From Alphaproteobacteria bacterium (GTDB lineage: Bacteria > Pseudomonadota > Alphaproteobacteria > Caulobacterales > Parvularculaceae), in the NCBI GenBank assembly GCA_016125455.1, contig WGLS01000030.1, positions 1 to 64,000 of the forward strand: 64,000 bases of DNA, in the 5' to 3' direction. Of the stretch, positions 9,399 to 18,141 are shown one piece after another; the first letter of the stretch is position 1; the number at the start of each line of letters is the position of its first letter. The position numbers and the translations under genes are program-made. The notes below the pieces were generated by a model. It did not search any database, was not told the DNA's origin, and saw only the letters and a list, made by a program, of their open reading frames with translations.

Positions 9399-10025
9399 AT
9401 GTATGCCGTAAAGGAACTTTTTTACACGCTGCAGGGCGAGGGGGCGCAAACTGGCCGTGCGGCGGTGTTCCTGCGCTTTGCGGGGTGCAATCTCTGGTCC
9501 GGGCTCGAAAGGGATCGCGCCGGCGCCGTCTGCAGTTTCTGCGACACCGATTTCATCGGCGTCGATGGCCCTGGCGGCGGAAAATTCGAGACCGCCGACG
9601 CGCTAGCCGACCGAGTCGCAACCGAGTGGCCGGGCGGCGGAACTCCCTATGTGGTCTGCACAGGCGGGGAGCCGCTGTTGCAACTCGACGGACCGCTGAT
9701 CGATGCGCTTCGCGCTCGCGATTTCGAAGTGGCCGTCGAGACGAATGGCACGATCGCCGCGCCGGCGGGGCTTGGCTGGATCTGCGTCAGTCCGAAGTCG
9801 ACCGCGCCGCTGGCGCAAACCTCGGGGGACGAACTGAAGCTGGTCTACCCGCAGACGGACGCGCCGCCGCACGCGTTCGCGGGGCTCGATTTCCGGCATT
9901 TCTTCCTGCAGCCGATGGACGGCGCGAACCTAGCGGCGAACGTCGCGGCTTGCGTTGATTACTGCAAACGGCATCCGCGCTGGCGGCTGAGCCTGCAGAC
10001 CCACAAGGCCATCGGAATACCCTGA
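9399..10025 (+). CDS. queE: 7-carboxy-7-deazaguanine synthase (radical SAM)
   Basis: MYAVKELFYTLQGEGAQTGRAAVFLRFAGCNLW...CSFCDTDF...VVCTGGEPLLQLD...SLQTHKAIGIP. Confidence 0.95.
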   Translation: MYAVKELFYTLQGEGAQTGRAAVFLRFAGCNLWSGLERDRAGAVCSFCDTDFIGVDGPGGGKFETADALADRVATEWPGGGTPYVVCTGGEPLLQLDGPLIDALRARDFEVAVETNGTIAAPAGLGWICVSPKSTAPLAQTSGDELKLVYPQTDAPPHAFAGLDFRHFFLQPMDGANLAANVAACVDYCKRHPRWRLSLQTHKAIGIP

Positions 10026-10075
10026 ATTCGGCCCGCACGGAAAAATGCGTCTGAACGCAGATTAAAATCTACGGT

Positions 10076-10756
10076 TCACGCGGAAGCGCGATCTTCCAGT
10101 TCAAGACGCGCAATCAGAAACCTTGCGTCCCGGCAATAGCTGACCGCGGCGCGGTCTGCCTTCTGCAACGCACGGTCGAGCTCTTCAAGCGTGACGTTCA
10201 CTTCCTCGTCATCCTCGAACGCGCCGCGCGGCGGTGTCAGGTCAAGGCCTTTCGCTGATGGATCGAGGCGAACGGCGGAGATCGTGTAGAGCGCCTGTCC
10301 GCCGAGGCGAACGTCAATGTGGTTGCGCTGGCGTCCAACAAGCGGCGACCCGTCGGCGCCGACATCGTCGGCGACCTTCGTCATTTCGAGACGGATTTCG
10401 TCATAGCTTTCCGCGAGAAGCGAGCGCGCGGCGGCGTCGGTCGTTTCACGGGCGGACAGGGCAAGATCGTAGGCCTGTTCGATCAGGTCGCGCACCTGGT
10501 CAATCGTGAACAGCGCAGTTTCGATCGCATGCAGAGCTTCGCGAATAGCGTCGCGTCGCCCATCGGGCGCGCCCATTGATTGCGCCCGTGACGCCAGCCT
10601 TAGCGCGCGACTGACCCCGGCGCCAACGTCCATTTCCGGCAGATTGTCCGGGCTGTCGTCGGCTCGACGGCCGAACCAGCCGGCAAGGGGGCTTCTTTTG
10701 GGCTTAGCGTCAACTTGCAACCCATGCGTCGCATATCGGACGTTGCTTGCGGTCAC
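10076..10756 (-). CDS. Short flagellin-like protein (hypothetical)
   Basis: IDQVRDLIEQAYDLALSARETTDAAARSLLAESYDEIRLEMTKVADDV...GGQALYTISAVRLDPSAKGLDL and VTLEELDRALQKADRAAVSYCRDARFLIARLE resemble flagellin helical-core patterns. Confidence 0.5.
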   Translation of the reverse strand: MTASNVRYATHGLQVDAKPKRSPLAGWFGRRADDSPDNLPEMDVGAGVSRALRLASRAQSMGAPDGRRDAIREALHAIETALFTIDQVRDLIEQAYDLALSARETTDAAARSLLAESYDEIRLEMTKVADDVGADGSPLVGRQRNHIDVRLGGQALYTISAVRLDPSAKGLDLTPPRGAFEDDEEVNVTLEELDRALQKADRAAVSYCRDARFLIARLELEDRASA

Positions 10757-10911
10757 TGGCGCCTCTCGGACTTACTCGTTACTGCGGCGACGCGGATTGT
10801 TCCGGCGCCGGGCTGAGGGTGACGCCCTCGCACTACCGAAAAGTAAGGTTTGCCGATTTCCGTCCCGTTAAACGCAATCGCGCGTTTGGCCCACGGACAT
10901 TTGCCTCGCGT

Positions 10912-13020
10912 TTACGACGTTTTCGCCGACCGTCGGCGCGGGCCGCTTTCGATCGCCCATGCGCCGACAAGGGCGATGGCGATGGCGGCGAGCCAGACGA
11001 ATGGCGAGGCGACAGGCGACAGAATGACAGCATCGACGCGCGCGGCGCTTCGCCGCGGAACGCCCGCCCAGTCATTGCCCGCGTTGCGGTCTGCGCGAGC
11101 CGCAGTGCGGCGAAGGTCCGGCGATCGGTCCGATCTGGGCGTAAACGAGCCGCCCCCGGTCGCGTCGGCGACGGCGGCAAGCGCGCGTCTGTCCATGGCG
11201 ACGGTCTCGAACTCCGGCGGCGCGGCAAGGCCGACCTCGCCGACAGCGAACAGCTCCCCGGAGCGCGCACGGTACAAGCCGCGCGGGGCGCCTTCGATGC
11301 GGCCCTCAAAGCGACCCGGGCTGAGCTCTATCATTTCCACCTCGACGGCGCCGCCGCCCGGCATCTCGACCTGGCTTGGCGGCGCTGTTTCGCTGAGGGT
11401 CCGCCGCCTTATGACCAGGGCGCCGGCCGCTTCGCGAAGGGTCAGGCGTTCCTCTTCGAGTTCCGGCTCCTTCATCAGCCAGTGCGCCGTCCGCCGCAGC
11501 AGCTCCGCATGCGGACCGCCGCCGTCAAAACCTCGCGCCCACAACCAGACGTGATCGGACAGGATCGCGCCGACGCGGCCCGCCTGAACGCGATCGAGAA
11601 CCAGAAGCGGATGCCCTGCGGCGTCCGCCATCAGGGTCTGTCCCGATCGCGTCTCGCTCGGCTGGATGCGTAGCCAGCGGCCCCAGCGTGACGGGTCGGG
11701 AAGGTCCTCGGTGACCGGATGACGCGCGCCAGCATCGGTCAAGACCGCGCGATAAGGCGCCTCGACAGCCGGCCCGGTGGGCGACACGGGCAGGATATAG
11801 GCGAAGTTCCGCCGCGCCGCGAGGCTCAATGGGCCGAACAATTCGGGCCCGGACGCCACCAGCACGGCGCCCCCGCGTTCGACGTAGCGGGCGATGTTCT
11901 CAAAGTGAAAGGCATTCAGGACGCCGCGGTAGGTATATCGGTCAAAGATGACAAGATCGAATTCACCAAGCTTTTCGATGAAAAGCTCGTCATACGGAAA
12001 TTCGATCAGCGCCAGTTCGCGCTGGTCGAGAACGCCGTCGCTTGCCTGTTTTTCCGCTGGCCGAAGGATCGTGAAATGGACAAGGTCGATCGCGGGATCG
12101 GATTTCAGGAGATTGCGCCATACGCGCTCGCCGGGGTGCGGCTCGCCTGACACGAGCAGAACCCGCAGTCGGTCGCGGACGGCCTGTATCCGCAGCACCG
12201 CCGAATTGTTGCGGGTCGTGATCTCGCCGTCGAGTGAAGCCGCTTCAAGTTCGATGATCGTCTCGCCCGGGCGATCGAGAGGCGCCTGGAACCTGACGCT
12301 GGCGCCTGTGGGCACGGACTGTCGGACCGCTTCGACGCCGTCGACGCGCAGGACCACTTCGACCGGGGCGGCGCTTGCGCCGGCAAAGGCGCCGTCGACG
12401 CCGAGGTCGTCGACCCTGAAGCTGACTTCCACGGGCTGGTTCACGATGCCATAGCGCGGCGCGTCGGTCATTGTCAGCTTGCGGTCGGTTTCGTTCTCCC
12501 TGCCGGTGAACAGGACGTGCAACGCGGCCTCTTCGGGGATTGCGTCAGAGTCTATCTCATCGAGCGACAGGCCGTCGGTGATGACGAACACGGCCGACAG
12601 CCGGCCTCGCGGCGCGGCGCCGAGCGCAGGCGCAAGAGCTGCGCCAAGCCGCGTCTCCTCCTCGCCAGCGGCGGCCGTTTCGATCACTTCGACGTCGTCG
12701 AGGCCTTCAAGGCGTTCGCGCAGGTCCGCCAGCATGTCGCGGGCCGCGTCGGCGCGGCCGTCAAGCGACTGGCTCGCGGTTTCATCAGTCAGAATAAGGA
12801 CGATGTCGTCGAGCGGCGTCGTCTCCGCCTCACGCCATTGCGGATTGAGGAGAAGTCCGACAAGGGCGGCGACCGCGAAGAGGCGCAGCGCGCCGGCGCC
12901 GGCCCCGCGCGCGCCGCCGGCGCGGATCGCCGCGGCAATCGCCAGCGCCGCCGTCGTCGCGGCGAAGGCGGCGACAAGGACGGTTGACGCTATTGGTGCA
13001 AGGACGATTTGATCGATCAT
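10912..13020 (-). CDS. Membrane protein with VWA-like and glutamine-amidotransferase-like regions
   Basis: MIDQIVLAPIASTVLVAAF; VLILTDETASQSLDG...VFVITDGLSLDEID; ERGGAVLVASGPELFG; operon context with MoxR/DUF58. Confidence 0.7.
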   Translation of the reverse strand: MIDQIVLAPIASTVLVAAFAATTAALAIAAAIRAGGARGAGAGALRLFAVAALVGLLLNPQWREAETTPLDDIVLILTDETASQSLDGRADAARDMLADLRERLEGLDDVEVIETAAAGEEETRLGAALAPALGAAPRGRLSAVFVITDGLSLDEIDSDAIPEEAALHVLFTGRENETDRKLTMTDAPRYGIVNQPVEVSFRVDDLGVDGAFAGASAAPVEVVLRVDGVEAVRQSVPTGASVRFQAPLDRPGETIIELEAASLDGEITTRNNSAVLRIQAVRDRLRVLLVSGEPHPGERVWRNLLKSDPAIDLVHFTILRPAEKQASDGVLDQRELALIEFPYDELFIEKLGEFDLVIFDRYTYRGVLNAFHFENIARYVERGGAVLVASGPELFGPLSLAARRNFAYILPVSPTGPAVEAPYRAVLTDAGARHPVTEDLPDPSRWGRWLRIQPSETRSGQTLMADAAGHPLLVLDRVQAGRVGAILSDHVWLWARGFDGGGPHAELLRRTAHWLMKEPELEEERLTLREAAGALVIRRRTLSETAPPSQVEMPGGGAVEVEMIELSPGRFEGRIEGAPRGLYRARSGELFAVGEVGLAAPPEFETVAMDRRALAAVADATGGGSFTPRSDRSPDLRRTAARADRNAGNDWAGVPRRSAARVDAVILSPVASPFVWLAAIAIALVGAWAIESGPRRRSAKTS

Positions 13021-15866
13021 TGGCGCCCCAGCCGCTGCAACAGAATTGGTGTGTGGACCTGATCGGACTTGTAGTTGCCCGTCAGCGCGACGAGCGCCAT
13101 GTTGATGCCGGCGCGATAGGCGCACTCGCGCGGCGGCACGCCGGGCCTGACGGCGCAACCCTGTCCCGCGGCTAGGTTCGGCATCGGACGCAAGGGCGAG
13201 CGAGAATCGTCCCGGGCCCAGGCGCCAGCCCAGTCGCGCCCGCCGATCAGGATTGACGTCACGCCATCGTTTTCCGCGTCCGGGGCGGCGACCCAGACCG
13301 TTCCCTCGCCGGCGCGGCCATCAAGGTCGGAGATGAGATAGAACGACCGCAGCAAGACATGCTCCTGCGGCACAGGGCGCAGCGGCGGCGCATCGAGCCG
13401 GAACAGTATGTCGCGGAGAATCCGCCGCTCCGGCGTGACCGCATCGCCGATCGCGCGCTCATCGTCGCGGGTGTCCATGATGACGAGCCCGCCAAACCGC
13501 ATGAACAGCTCAAGGTTCGCGAGAGCAATATCGGACGGAGGCGCCATGCCGGCGACGATCGGCCAGTACAGCAGGGGGTAAACCGACAGGTCGTCCGCTT
13601 CCAGATCGACTGGCTGCGGATCGGCCGGCTCGACGGCGGTGCGACGGTAGAGCTCATTCGAAAGGGCGCTCAACCCATAATAGGAGAGACTGTCAGCGCG
13701 CTCGTCGCCCGTGGCGACGAAGCCGAGCCGGGTGGCGATCGCAGCTTCGAACGTCTTTGGGTCTATCGGCGCGTCGTACGGGGCGTCCGGTTCGTTCGCG
13801 GCGATCGCATTTCCAGAGTCGGCTGCCTGCGCCCGCGCTTCGCCAGCGGCCATCTGCCCAAGGATGAACGAGAAAGCGATGATTGCGGCGATGCCGGATG
13901 CCGACGTTGCGCGCGCCGCCCGGCGCCGGAAGTTCAGGCCGCCTGAGAAGTACAGCGACGCGATTGCGTCAAGGCCGACAAGGACGAGCGCCATGAGGAA
14001 CAACGGCGCCGCAAAGCGTCGCGGCGGCGCGTCCGCATAGGGCGCGCGGCGGCCAGGAATGTCCGTGAGCGGCTGAAGTTCTAGGTTGGGGGCGACGGCG
14101 TTGATGGCGACCGGCGCGTCGAGACGGCCGTAAAGGCCCGGCGGCGCGGCGATGCTGGGCCCGGCGTCCGCTTCGGCGAGCGTCACCGACGGCGCGTTGG
14201 CGGCAGGGGGGCGCAATGCGCCGAAGCCATCGACGAGGCGCGCGGCGGCAAAACGTTCGGCGCTATCGTCGCGACCATCATCGGTTTGGCTGCGCACAGC
14301 GGAAAGGAACGCTATCCGACGCAGCATTTCGACGAAGGCGCCGGAAAGAGGAAGGTCAGACCAATCTGGCGTCGCGGTCACGTGGAAAAGGACAAGTGCG
14401 CCCTCGCCAATGCGCTCGCCCGTGACAAGGGGGGTCTGATCGCCGAGCCGCGCCCAGGTGCGCTCGGTGGTTTCCCCGCCGGGCGCCGCGAGAATCTGCC
14501 GGCGGATCAATGCGTCTGTCGGCGTTGCAATGTCGGCGAACGGCCCGCTTTGTGAAAATCCGTCAATTGGCTGCGGCGTCTCCCAGGTCAGCGCGCCGCC
14601 AAATGCGCGTCCGCCGCCGCGCAGGCGCACCGGCAACAGGGGCACGTCGCCGTCCTGAGCTGCTTCTGCGAGGTTTGGCCCAGCAAAGCGCAGGATGACG
14701 CCGCCCGTCGCCGCCCACTCCCGTAAGGCGGCTTCGTCCTCGGCGCGCAGGCGGCCGACATCGTCCAGCACGATGACGTCGGCGTCCGAGGAAGTAAGCT
14801 CAGCGATCGCGCCCGCAAAGAAATCAGCGTAGGGACCAAGCGCCGCCTGGATGTATGACGCGCCTTCGAGCAGGTCGACGCCGCCGCTCGTTCGTGCGCC
14901 GACGATGCCGACAAGCGCCCGCCGCGAGCGCCGGTCCGCCAGCAGGAGGGCGCCCGCCGAGGCGGTTCCATCTATCCTCGCGGCGGCGATTTCGTTTCGA
15001 AGCGCGATCGGCAGGTCGATCTGCGCGGTTGCTTCGCGCTCGCCGGCTTCAAGGACGACGGGCGCCCGGGCAAGTCCACGGCCGTCGCGAGCTGAAACGA
15101 TCAGTTCGCCGCGCCAGGCGGTCGCAGCGCGAGCCCTGCGGATGTCGAAAACGTCGGCCCCGTTTGCGGCGCGTCGCCCGCCAATATGCAATATCGACGC
15201 GTCGGCGTCGATCAGAGTCGTGACGGATCCGGCGTCGGTCATCGCGTCGGCAAGCGCATTGCGCCCGTCATGGGCCACGCCGTCGGACAGCCAGCGAATG
15301 TCGTATCCGTCGCCGCGGCGCGGCGCGGCTGAAATGCGCCCGGCGGCGGCCGCCTGATCGGGCAGCAACGGCCCGGGCTGGAGCCCGGCGGCCGCAGCGG
15401 CGAAAGCTTCCGCATCAAGGAGTTCCGGCGCGTCGGCTGATCCTGCGGCGTCGGGCGAGGTGGTAATCAGATAGGCCGCGCGCTGGCCCCGGCGCGCCTC
15501 TTCGGCGATCGACTGCAGGGCGTTGCGACGCAAACGCCAGTTCGCCGCGGCGGTCCAGGCGTCGTCGACAACGACCATGAGCGGCCGCGCGTCGGCTTCG
15601 CCCGCGGTCGGCGCGTTCAGGGCCGGGCCGGCCAGGCCAAGGATCGCGAGGCTCGCGATCAGGAGACGGATGATCAGGAGGAGTGGCGGAGTTCGCGCCG
15701 GCGTGCGCTCGCGATCGGCGAGTCCAAGAAGCAACCTGAAAGCGGGAAAGGCGGCCTTTTGCGGGCGCGGCGGGGTGGCGCGCAAGATCAGCCAGATAGC
15801 CGGCAGGATCGCGAATGCGGCGAGGACGGCAGGCGCGGCGAAGGTGAGCGTTGAGAGATCAGGCAT
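13017..15866 (-). CDS. BatA N-terminal / DUF4159 domain membrane protein
   Basis: MPDLSTLTFAAPAVLAAFAILPAIWLILRATPPRP..., C-terminal DUF4159-like (YPLLYWPIVAGM...LELFMRFGGLVIMDTRD...CAYRAGINMALVALTGNYKSDQVHTPILLQRLG). Confidence 0.8.
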   Translation of the reverse strand: MPDLSTLTFAAPAVLAAFAILPAIWLILRATPPRPQKAAFPAFRLLLGLADRERTPARTPPLLLIIRLLIASLAILGLAGPALNAPTAGEADARPLMVVVDDAWTAAANWRLRRNALQSIAEEARRGQRAAYLITTSPDAAGSADAPELLDAEAFAAAAAGLQPGPLLPDQAAAAGRISAAPRRGDGYDIRWLSDGVAHDGRNALADAMTDAGSVTTLIDADASILHIGGRRAANGADVFDIRRARAATAWRGELIVSARDGRGLARAPVVLEAGEREATAQIDLPIALRNEIAAARIDGTASAGALLLADRRSRRALVGIVGARTSGGVDLLEGASYIQAALGPYADFFAGAIAELTSSDADVIVLDDVGRLRAEDEAALREWAATGGVILRFAGPNLAEAAQDGDVPLLPVRLRGGGRAFGGALTWETPQPIDGFSQSGPFADIATPTDALIRRQILAAPGGETTERTWARLGDQTPLVTGERIGEGALVLFHVTATPDWSDLPLSGAFVEMLRRIAFLSAVRSQTDDGRDDSAERFAAARLVDGFGALRPPAANAPSVTLAEADAGPSIAAPPGLYGRLDAPVAINAVAPNLELQPLTDIPGRRAPYADAPPRRFAAPLFLMALVLVGLDAIASLYFSGGLNFRRRAARATSASGIAAIIAFSFILGQMAAGEARAQAADSGNAIAANEPDAPYDAPIDPKTFEAAIATRLGFVATGDERADSLSYYGLSALSNELYRRTAVEPADPQPVDLEADDLSVYPLLYWPIVAGMAPPSDIALANLELFMRFGGLVIMDTRDDERAIGDAVTPERRILRDILFRLDAPPLRPVPQEHVLLRSFYLISDLDGRAGEGTVWVAAPDAENDGVTSILIGGRDWAGAWARDDSRSPLRPMPNLAAGQGCAVRPGVPPRECAYRAGINMALVALTGNYKSDQVHTPILLQRLGRQ

Positions 15867-16806
15867 ATCCTCTTGCGGCGCCGCCGCGCCGCCCGTCCCG
15901 CCCGTCGATCAATGCCATGTAGACTGACAAAAGAGCTTCTGTGGCGGGCGCGTCGGTAGAGTGAATGACGAACCGCCAGCCAAGTGAATCGCATAACGCC
16001 TCGAGGGCGGCGCGATGGGCCGCGAATGCGCTCCGGTAGGCCTGCCGGATGGATCCTGCATCGCCGAACGTAACGCGCGCTGCGCTTTCGAGGTCAGAAA
16101 ATTCCACCCGACCGTCGAAAGGAAAGGCTTCTTCGGCGGGGTCGACGATCTGGATCAGGCATCCGTTTGCGCCTTGTTCAGCAAAGGCGGCTGCTGCGCG
16201 TTCGATCGCCGCCGGCTCTTCGTAAAAGTCGCCAATAAAGATTGCCGCCGCGCCGGCGGAGACATGTTCTATTACTGGCGCAGACGCCCCTTCGGGTTCC
16301 TGGGCAGTCAACGCCTCGAGGAACTGACGCGGCGCCGCGCGGCCGTGATAGGGCGCGGGGCGTCCGCCAATCAGGCCGATCCGTTCTCCGCCGCGCGCCA
16401 GTAGCATCGTCAGCGCCGTTGCGATGACATCCGCGCGCCAGCGTTTCGTCGGCAGATCCTTGCGCGAAGAAAAGTTCATGGATGCCGACGGATCGGACCA
16501 GAGCCACGCAGTTGCGGCCGCTTCCCATTCCGTCTGCCGTACATAGAGGCGACCTGATCCGCGGGCGGATTGCCGCCAGTCGATCGAACTTGCGGCGTCG
16601 CCGAACCCATAGGGTCTGTGCTGCCAGAAGGTTTCGCCGGGCCCAGCGCGACGACGGCCGTGAACGCCGGCAGCGATCGCGTGCGCCAGTCGCTCCGCGT
16701 CGAGGAGCAGCAGGTCAATGCCGGCCGCCGTTTCCGCGGCGGCGTTGGCGAGGTCGTTGAGCTGGCGCGCGCCGGCGGCGTGCGAACGGTCGCCGCGTTT
16801 CGTCAC
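15859..16806 (-). CDS. DUF58 domain-containing protein
   Basis: FWQHRPYGFGDAASSIDWRQSARGSGRLYVRQTEWEAAATAWLWSDPSASM. Confidence 0.9.
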   Translation of the reverse strand: MTKRGDRSHAAGARQLNDLANAAAETAAGIDLLLLDAERLAHAIAAGVHGRRRAGPGETFWQHRPYGFGDAASSIDWRQSARGSGRLYVRQTEWEAAATAWLWSDPSASMNFSSRKDLPTKRWRADVIATALTMLLARGGERIGLIGGRPAPYHGRAAPRQFLEALTAQEPEGASAPVIEHVSAGAAAIFIGDFYEEPAAIERAAAAFAEQGANGCLIQIVDPAEEAFPFDGRVEFSDLESAARVTFGDAGSIRQAYRSAFAAHRAALEALCDSLGWRFVIHSTDAPATEALLSVYMALIDGRDGRRGGAARGYA

Positions 16807-17804
16807 GCCGCGGCGCTCCGGTCGACCCGTTCGGCCATCAATTCATCAATGAGTCCGTCGACAGTCACCTGCTGGCGCACGGCGGCAAAGGTCAGCGCCA
16901 TGCGGTGCCGGAGCACTGGCTTGGCCAGCGCCTTGACGTCTTCAAGGCTCGGCGCCGCGCGTCCTTCGACGAGCGCGCGAGCCTTTGCGGCGATGGTCAG
17001 CGCCTGGCTCGCCCGCGGACCGGGACCCCAGCGGACAAGTTCGAGAACGCGCTCCGACGCGCCCTTGGTCGGGCGCGCTGCGCGGACGAGGTCAAGGATG
17101 GTCTCGACGAGGCGTTCGGCGATCGGCATCGCGCGCACGACCGCCTGCGCCCTCAACAGATCCTCGGCCGACATGGCCGCATCCGGCGCCGCCAGGGCTT
17201 CGCCAGTCGTCGCGGCAAGCATCCGGCGCTCGGCGTCGCGATCCGGATAGTCAATTTCAATCTGCATGAGAAACCGGTCGAGCTGCGCTTCGGGCAGGGG
17301 ATAGGTGCCTTCCTGCTCAATCGGGTTTTGCGTGGCAAGAACATGGAAAGGCGCAGGCAGATCATGCCGTTCGCCGGCGATCGTCACGTGCTTTTCCTGC
17401 ATTGCCTGAAGCAGGGCCGACTGGGTGCGCGGGCTTGCGCGGTTGATTTCGTCGGCCATCAGGAGTTGCGCGAAAATCGGCCCCTTGATGAACCTGAAGG
17501 CGCGCGCGCCGCTGGCGCTTTCTTCGAGGACTTCCGATCCAAGAACATCGCTCGGCATCAGATCCGGCGTGAACTGGACGCGCTTGCCGTCGAGACTCAG
17601 GAGATCGCCGACCGTCGTTACGAGCAGCGTTTTGGCGAGACCCGGGGCGCCTACGAGCAGGCCATGCCCACCCGCGGCGAGGGTCGTAAGGACATTCAGC
17701 ACCGTTTCGTCCTGTCCGAAAACGACCTGCGACAGCCGGTCGCGCGCCGTGCCGAGGCAGGCTGCGGCGGCGTCGAATTCGGCGATCAGATCGGCTTGTT
17801 CCAT
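16803..17804 (-). CDS. MoxR-family AAA+ ATPase
   Basis: VVFGQDETV...GLLVGAPGLAKTLL...RVQFTPDLMPSDVLG...LLMADEINRASPRTQSALLQAMQEKHV...ATQNPIEQEGTYPLPEAQLDRFLM. Confidence 0.95.
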   Translation of the reverse strand: MEQADLIAEFDAAAACLGTARDRLSQVVFGQDETVLNVLTTLAAGGHGLLVGAPGLAKTLLVTTVGDLLSLDGKRVQFTPDLMPSDVLGSEVLEESASGARAFRFIKGPIFAQLLMADEINRASPRTQSALLQAMQEKHVTIAGERHDLPAPFHVLATQNPIEQEGTYPLPEAQLDRFLMQIEIDYPDRDAERRMLAATTGEALAAPDAAMSAEDLLRAQAVVRAMPIAERLVETILDLVRAARPTKGASERVLELVRWGPGPRASQALTIAAKARALVEGRAAPSLEDVKALAKPVLRHRMALTFAAVRQQVTVDGLIDELMAERVDRSAAA

Positions 17805-17973
17805 ATAGGGATTCCCGAAGGCGGCAGGGCGGGCGGAAGATGCGCGCCGCAGCGTCGAACGCTGCGGCAAGGCACGAATACCACACGAAACGGCAAGCGT
17901 CGCAACCGCTCGCCGCGGGATTGCGCCGCTCCGCCGCAACACGCTTGAGAGATCGGCGCGGGTCGCCACTTTG

Positions 17974-17988
17974 TTAAGTAGCCGGTAA
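17974..17988. promoter_or_regulatory. Near-consensus CtrA box (TTAA-N7-GTAA) between moxR operon and sppA
   Basis: TTAAGTAGCCGGTAA read directly; consensus TTAA-N7-TTAA. Confidence 0.35.
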
Positions 17989-18141
17989 TAGCGTACGATC
18001 CGGAATGACCCGCCGACGAGGGCGGCGGTGTGGCGAGGTGGCGGGGACGTTTCCGAACAGACGGAAGTCAGGGCGAGCGCGGCGGCGCGTTCGGCGTTAC
18101 CGAAGCAGGTCGACCTGAGCGAGTGAAAGGCAAACGGTAAA

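Noticed and set aside
10046-10070. Small hairpin TGCGT-CTGA-ACGCA after queE followed by GATTAAAATC
   Set aside because: The stem is only 5 bp; too weak to call a terminator with confidence.
16905-17948. 347-aa plus-strand ORF opposite moxR
   Set aside because: Antisense to the strongly conserved MoxR ATPase.
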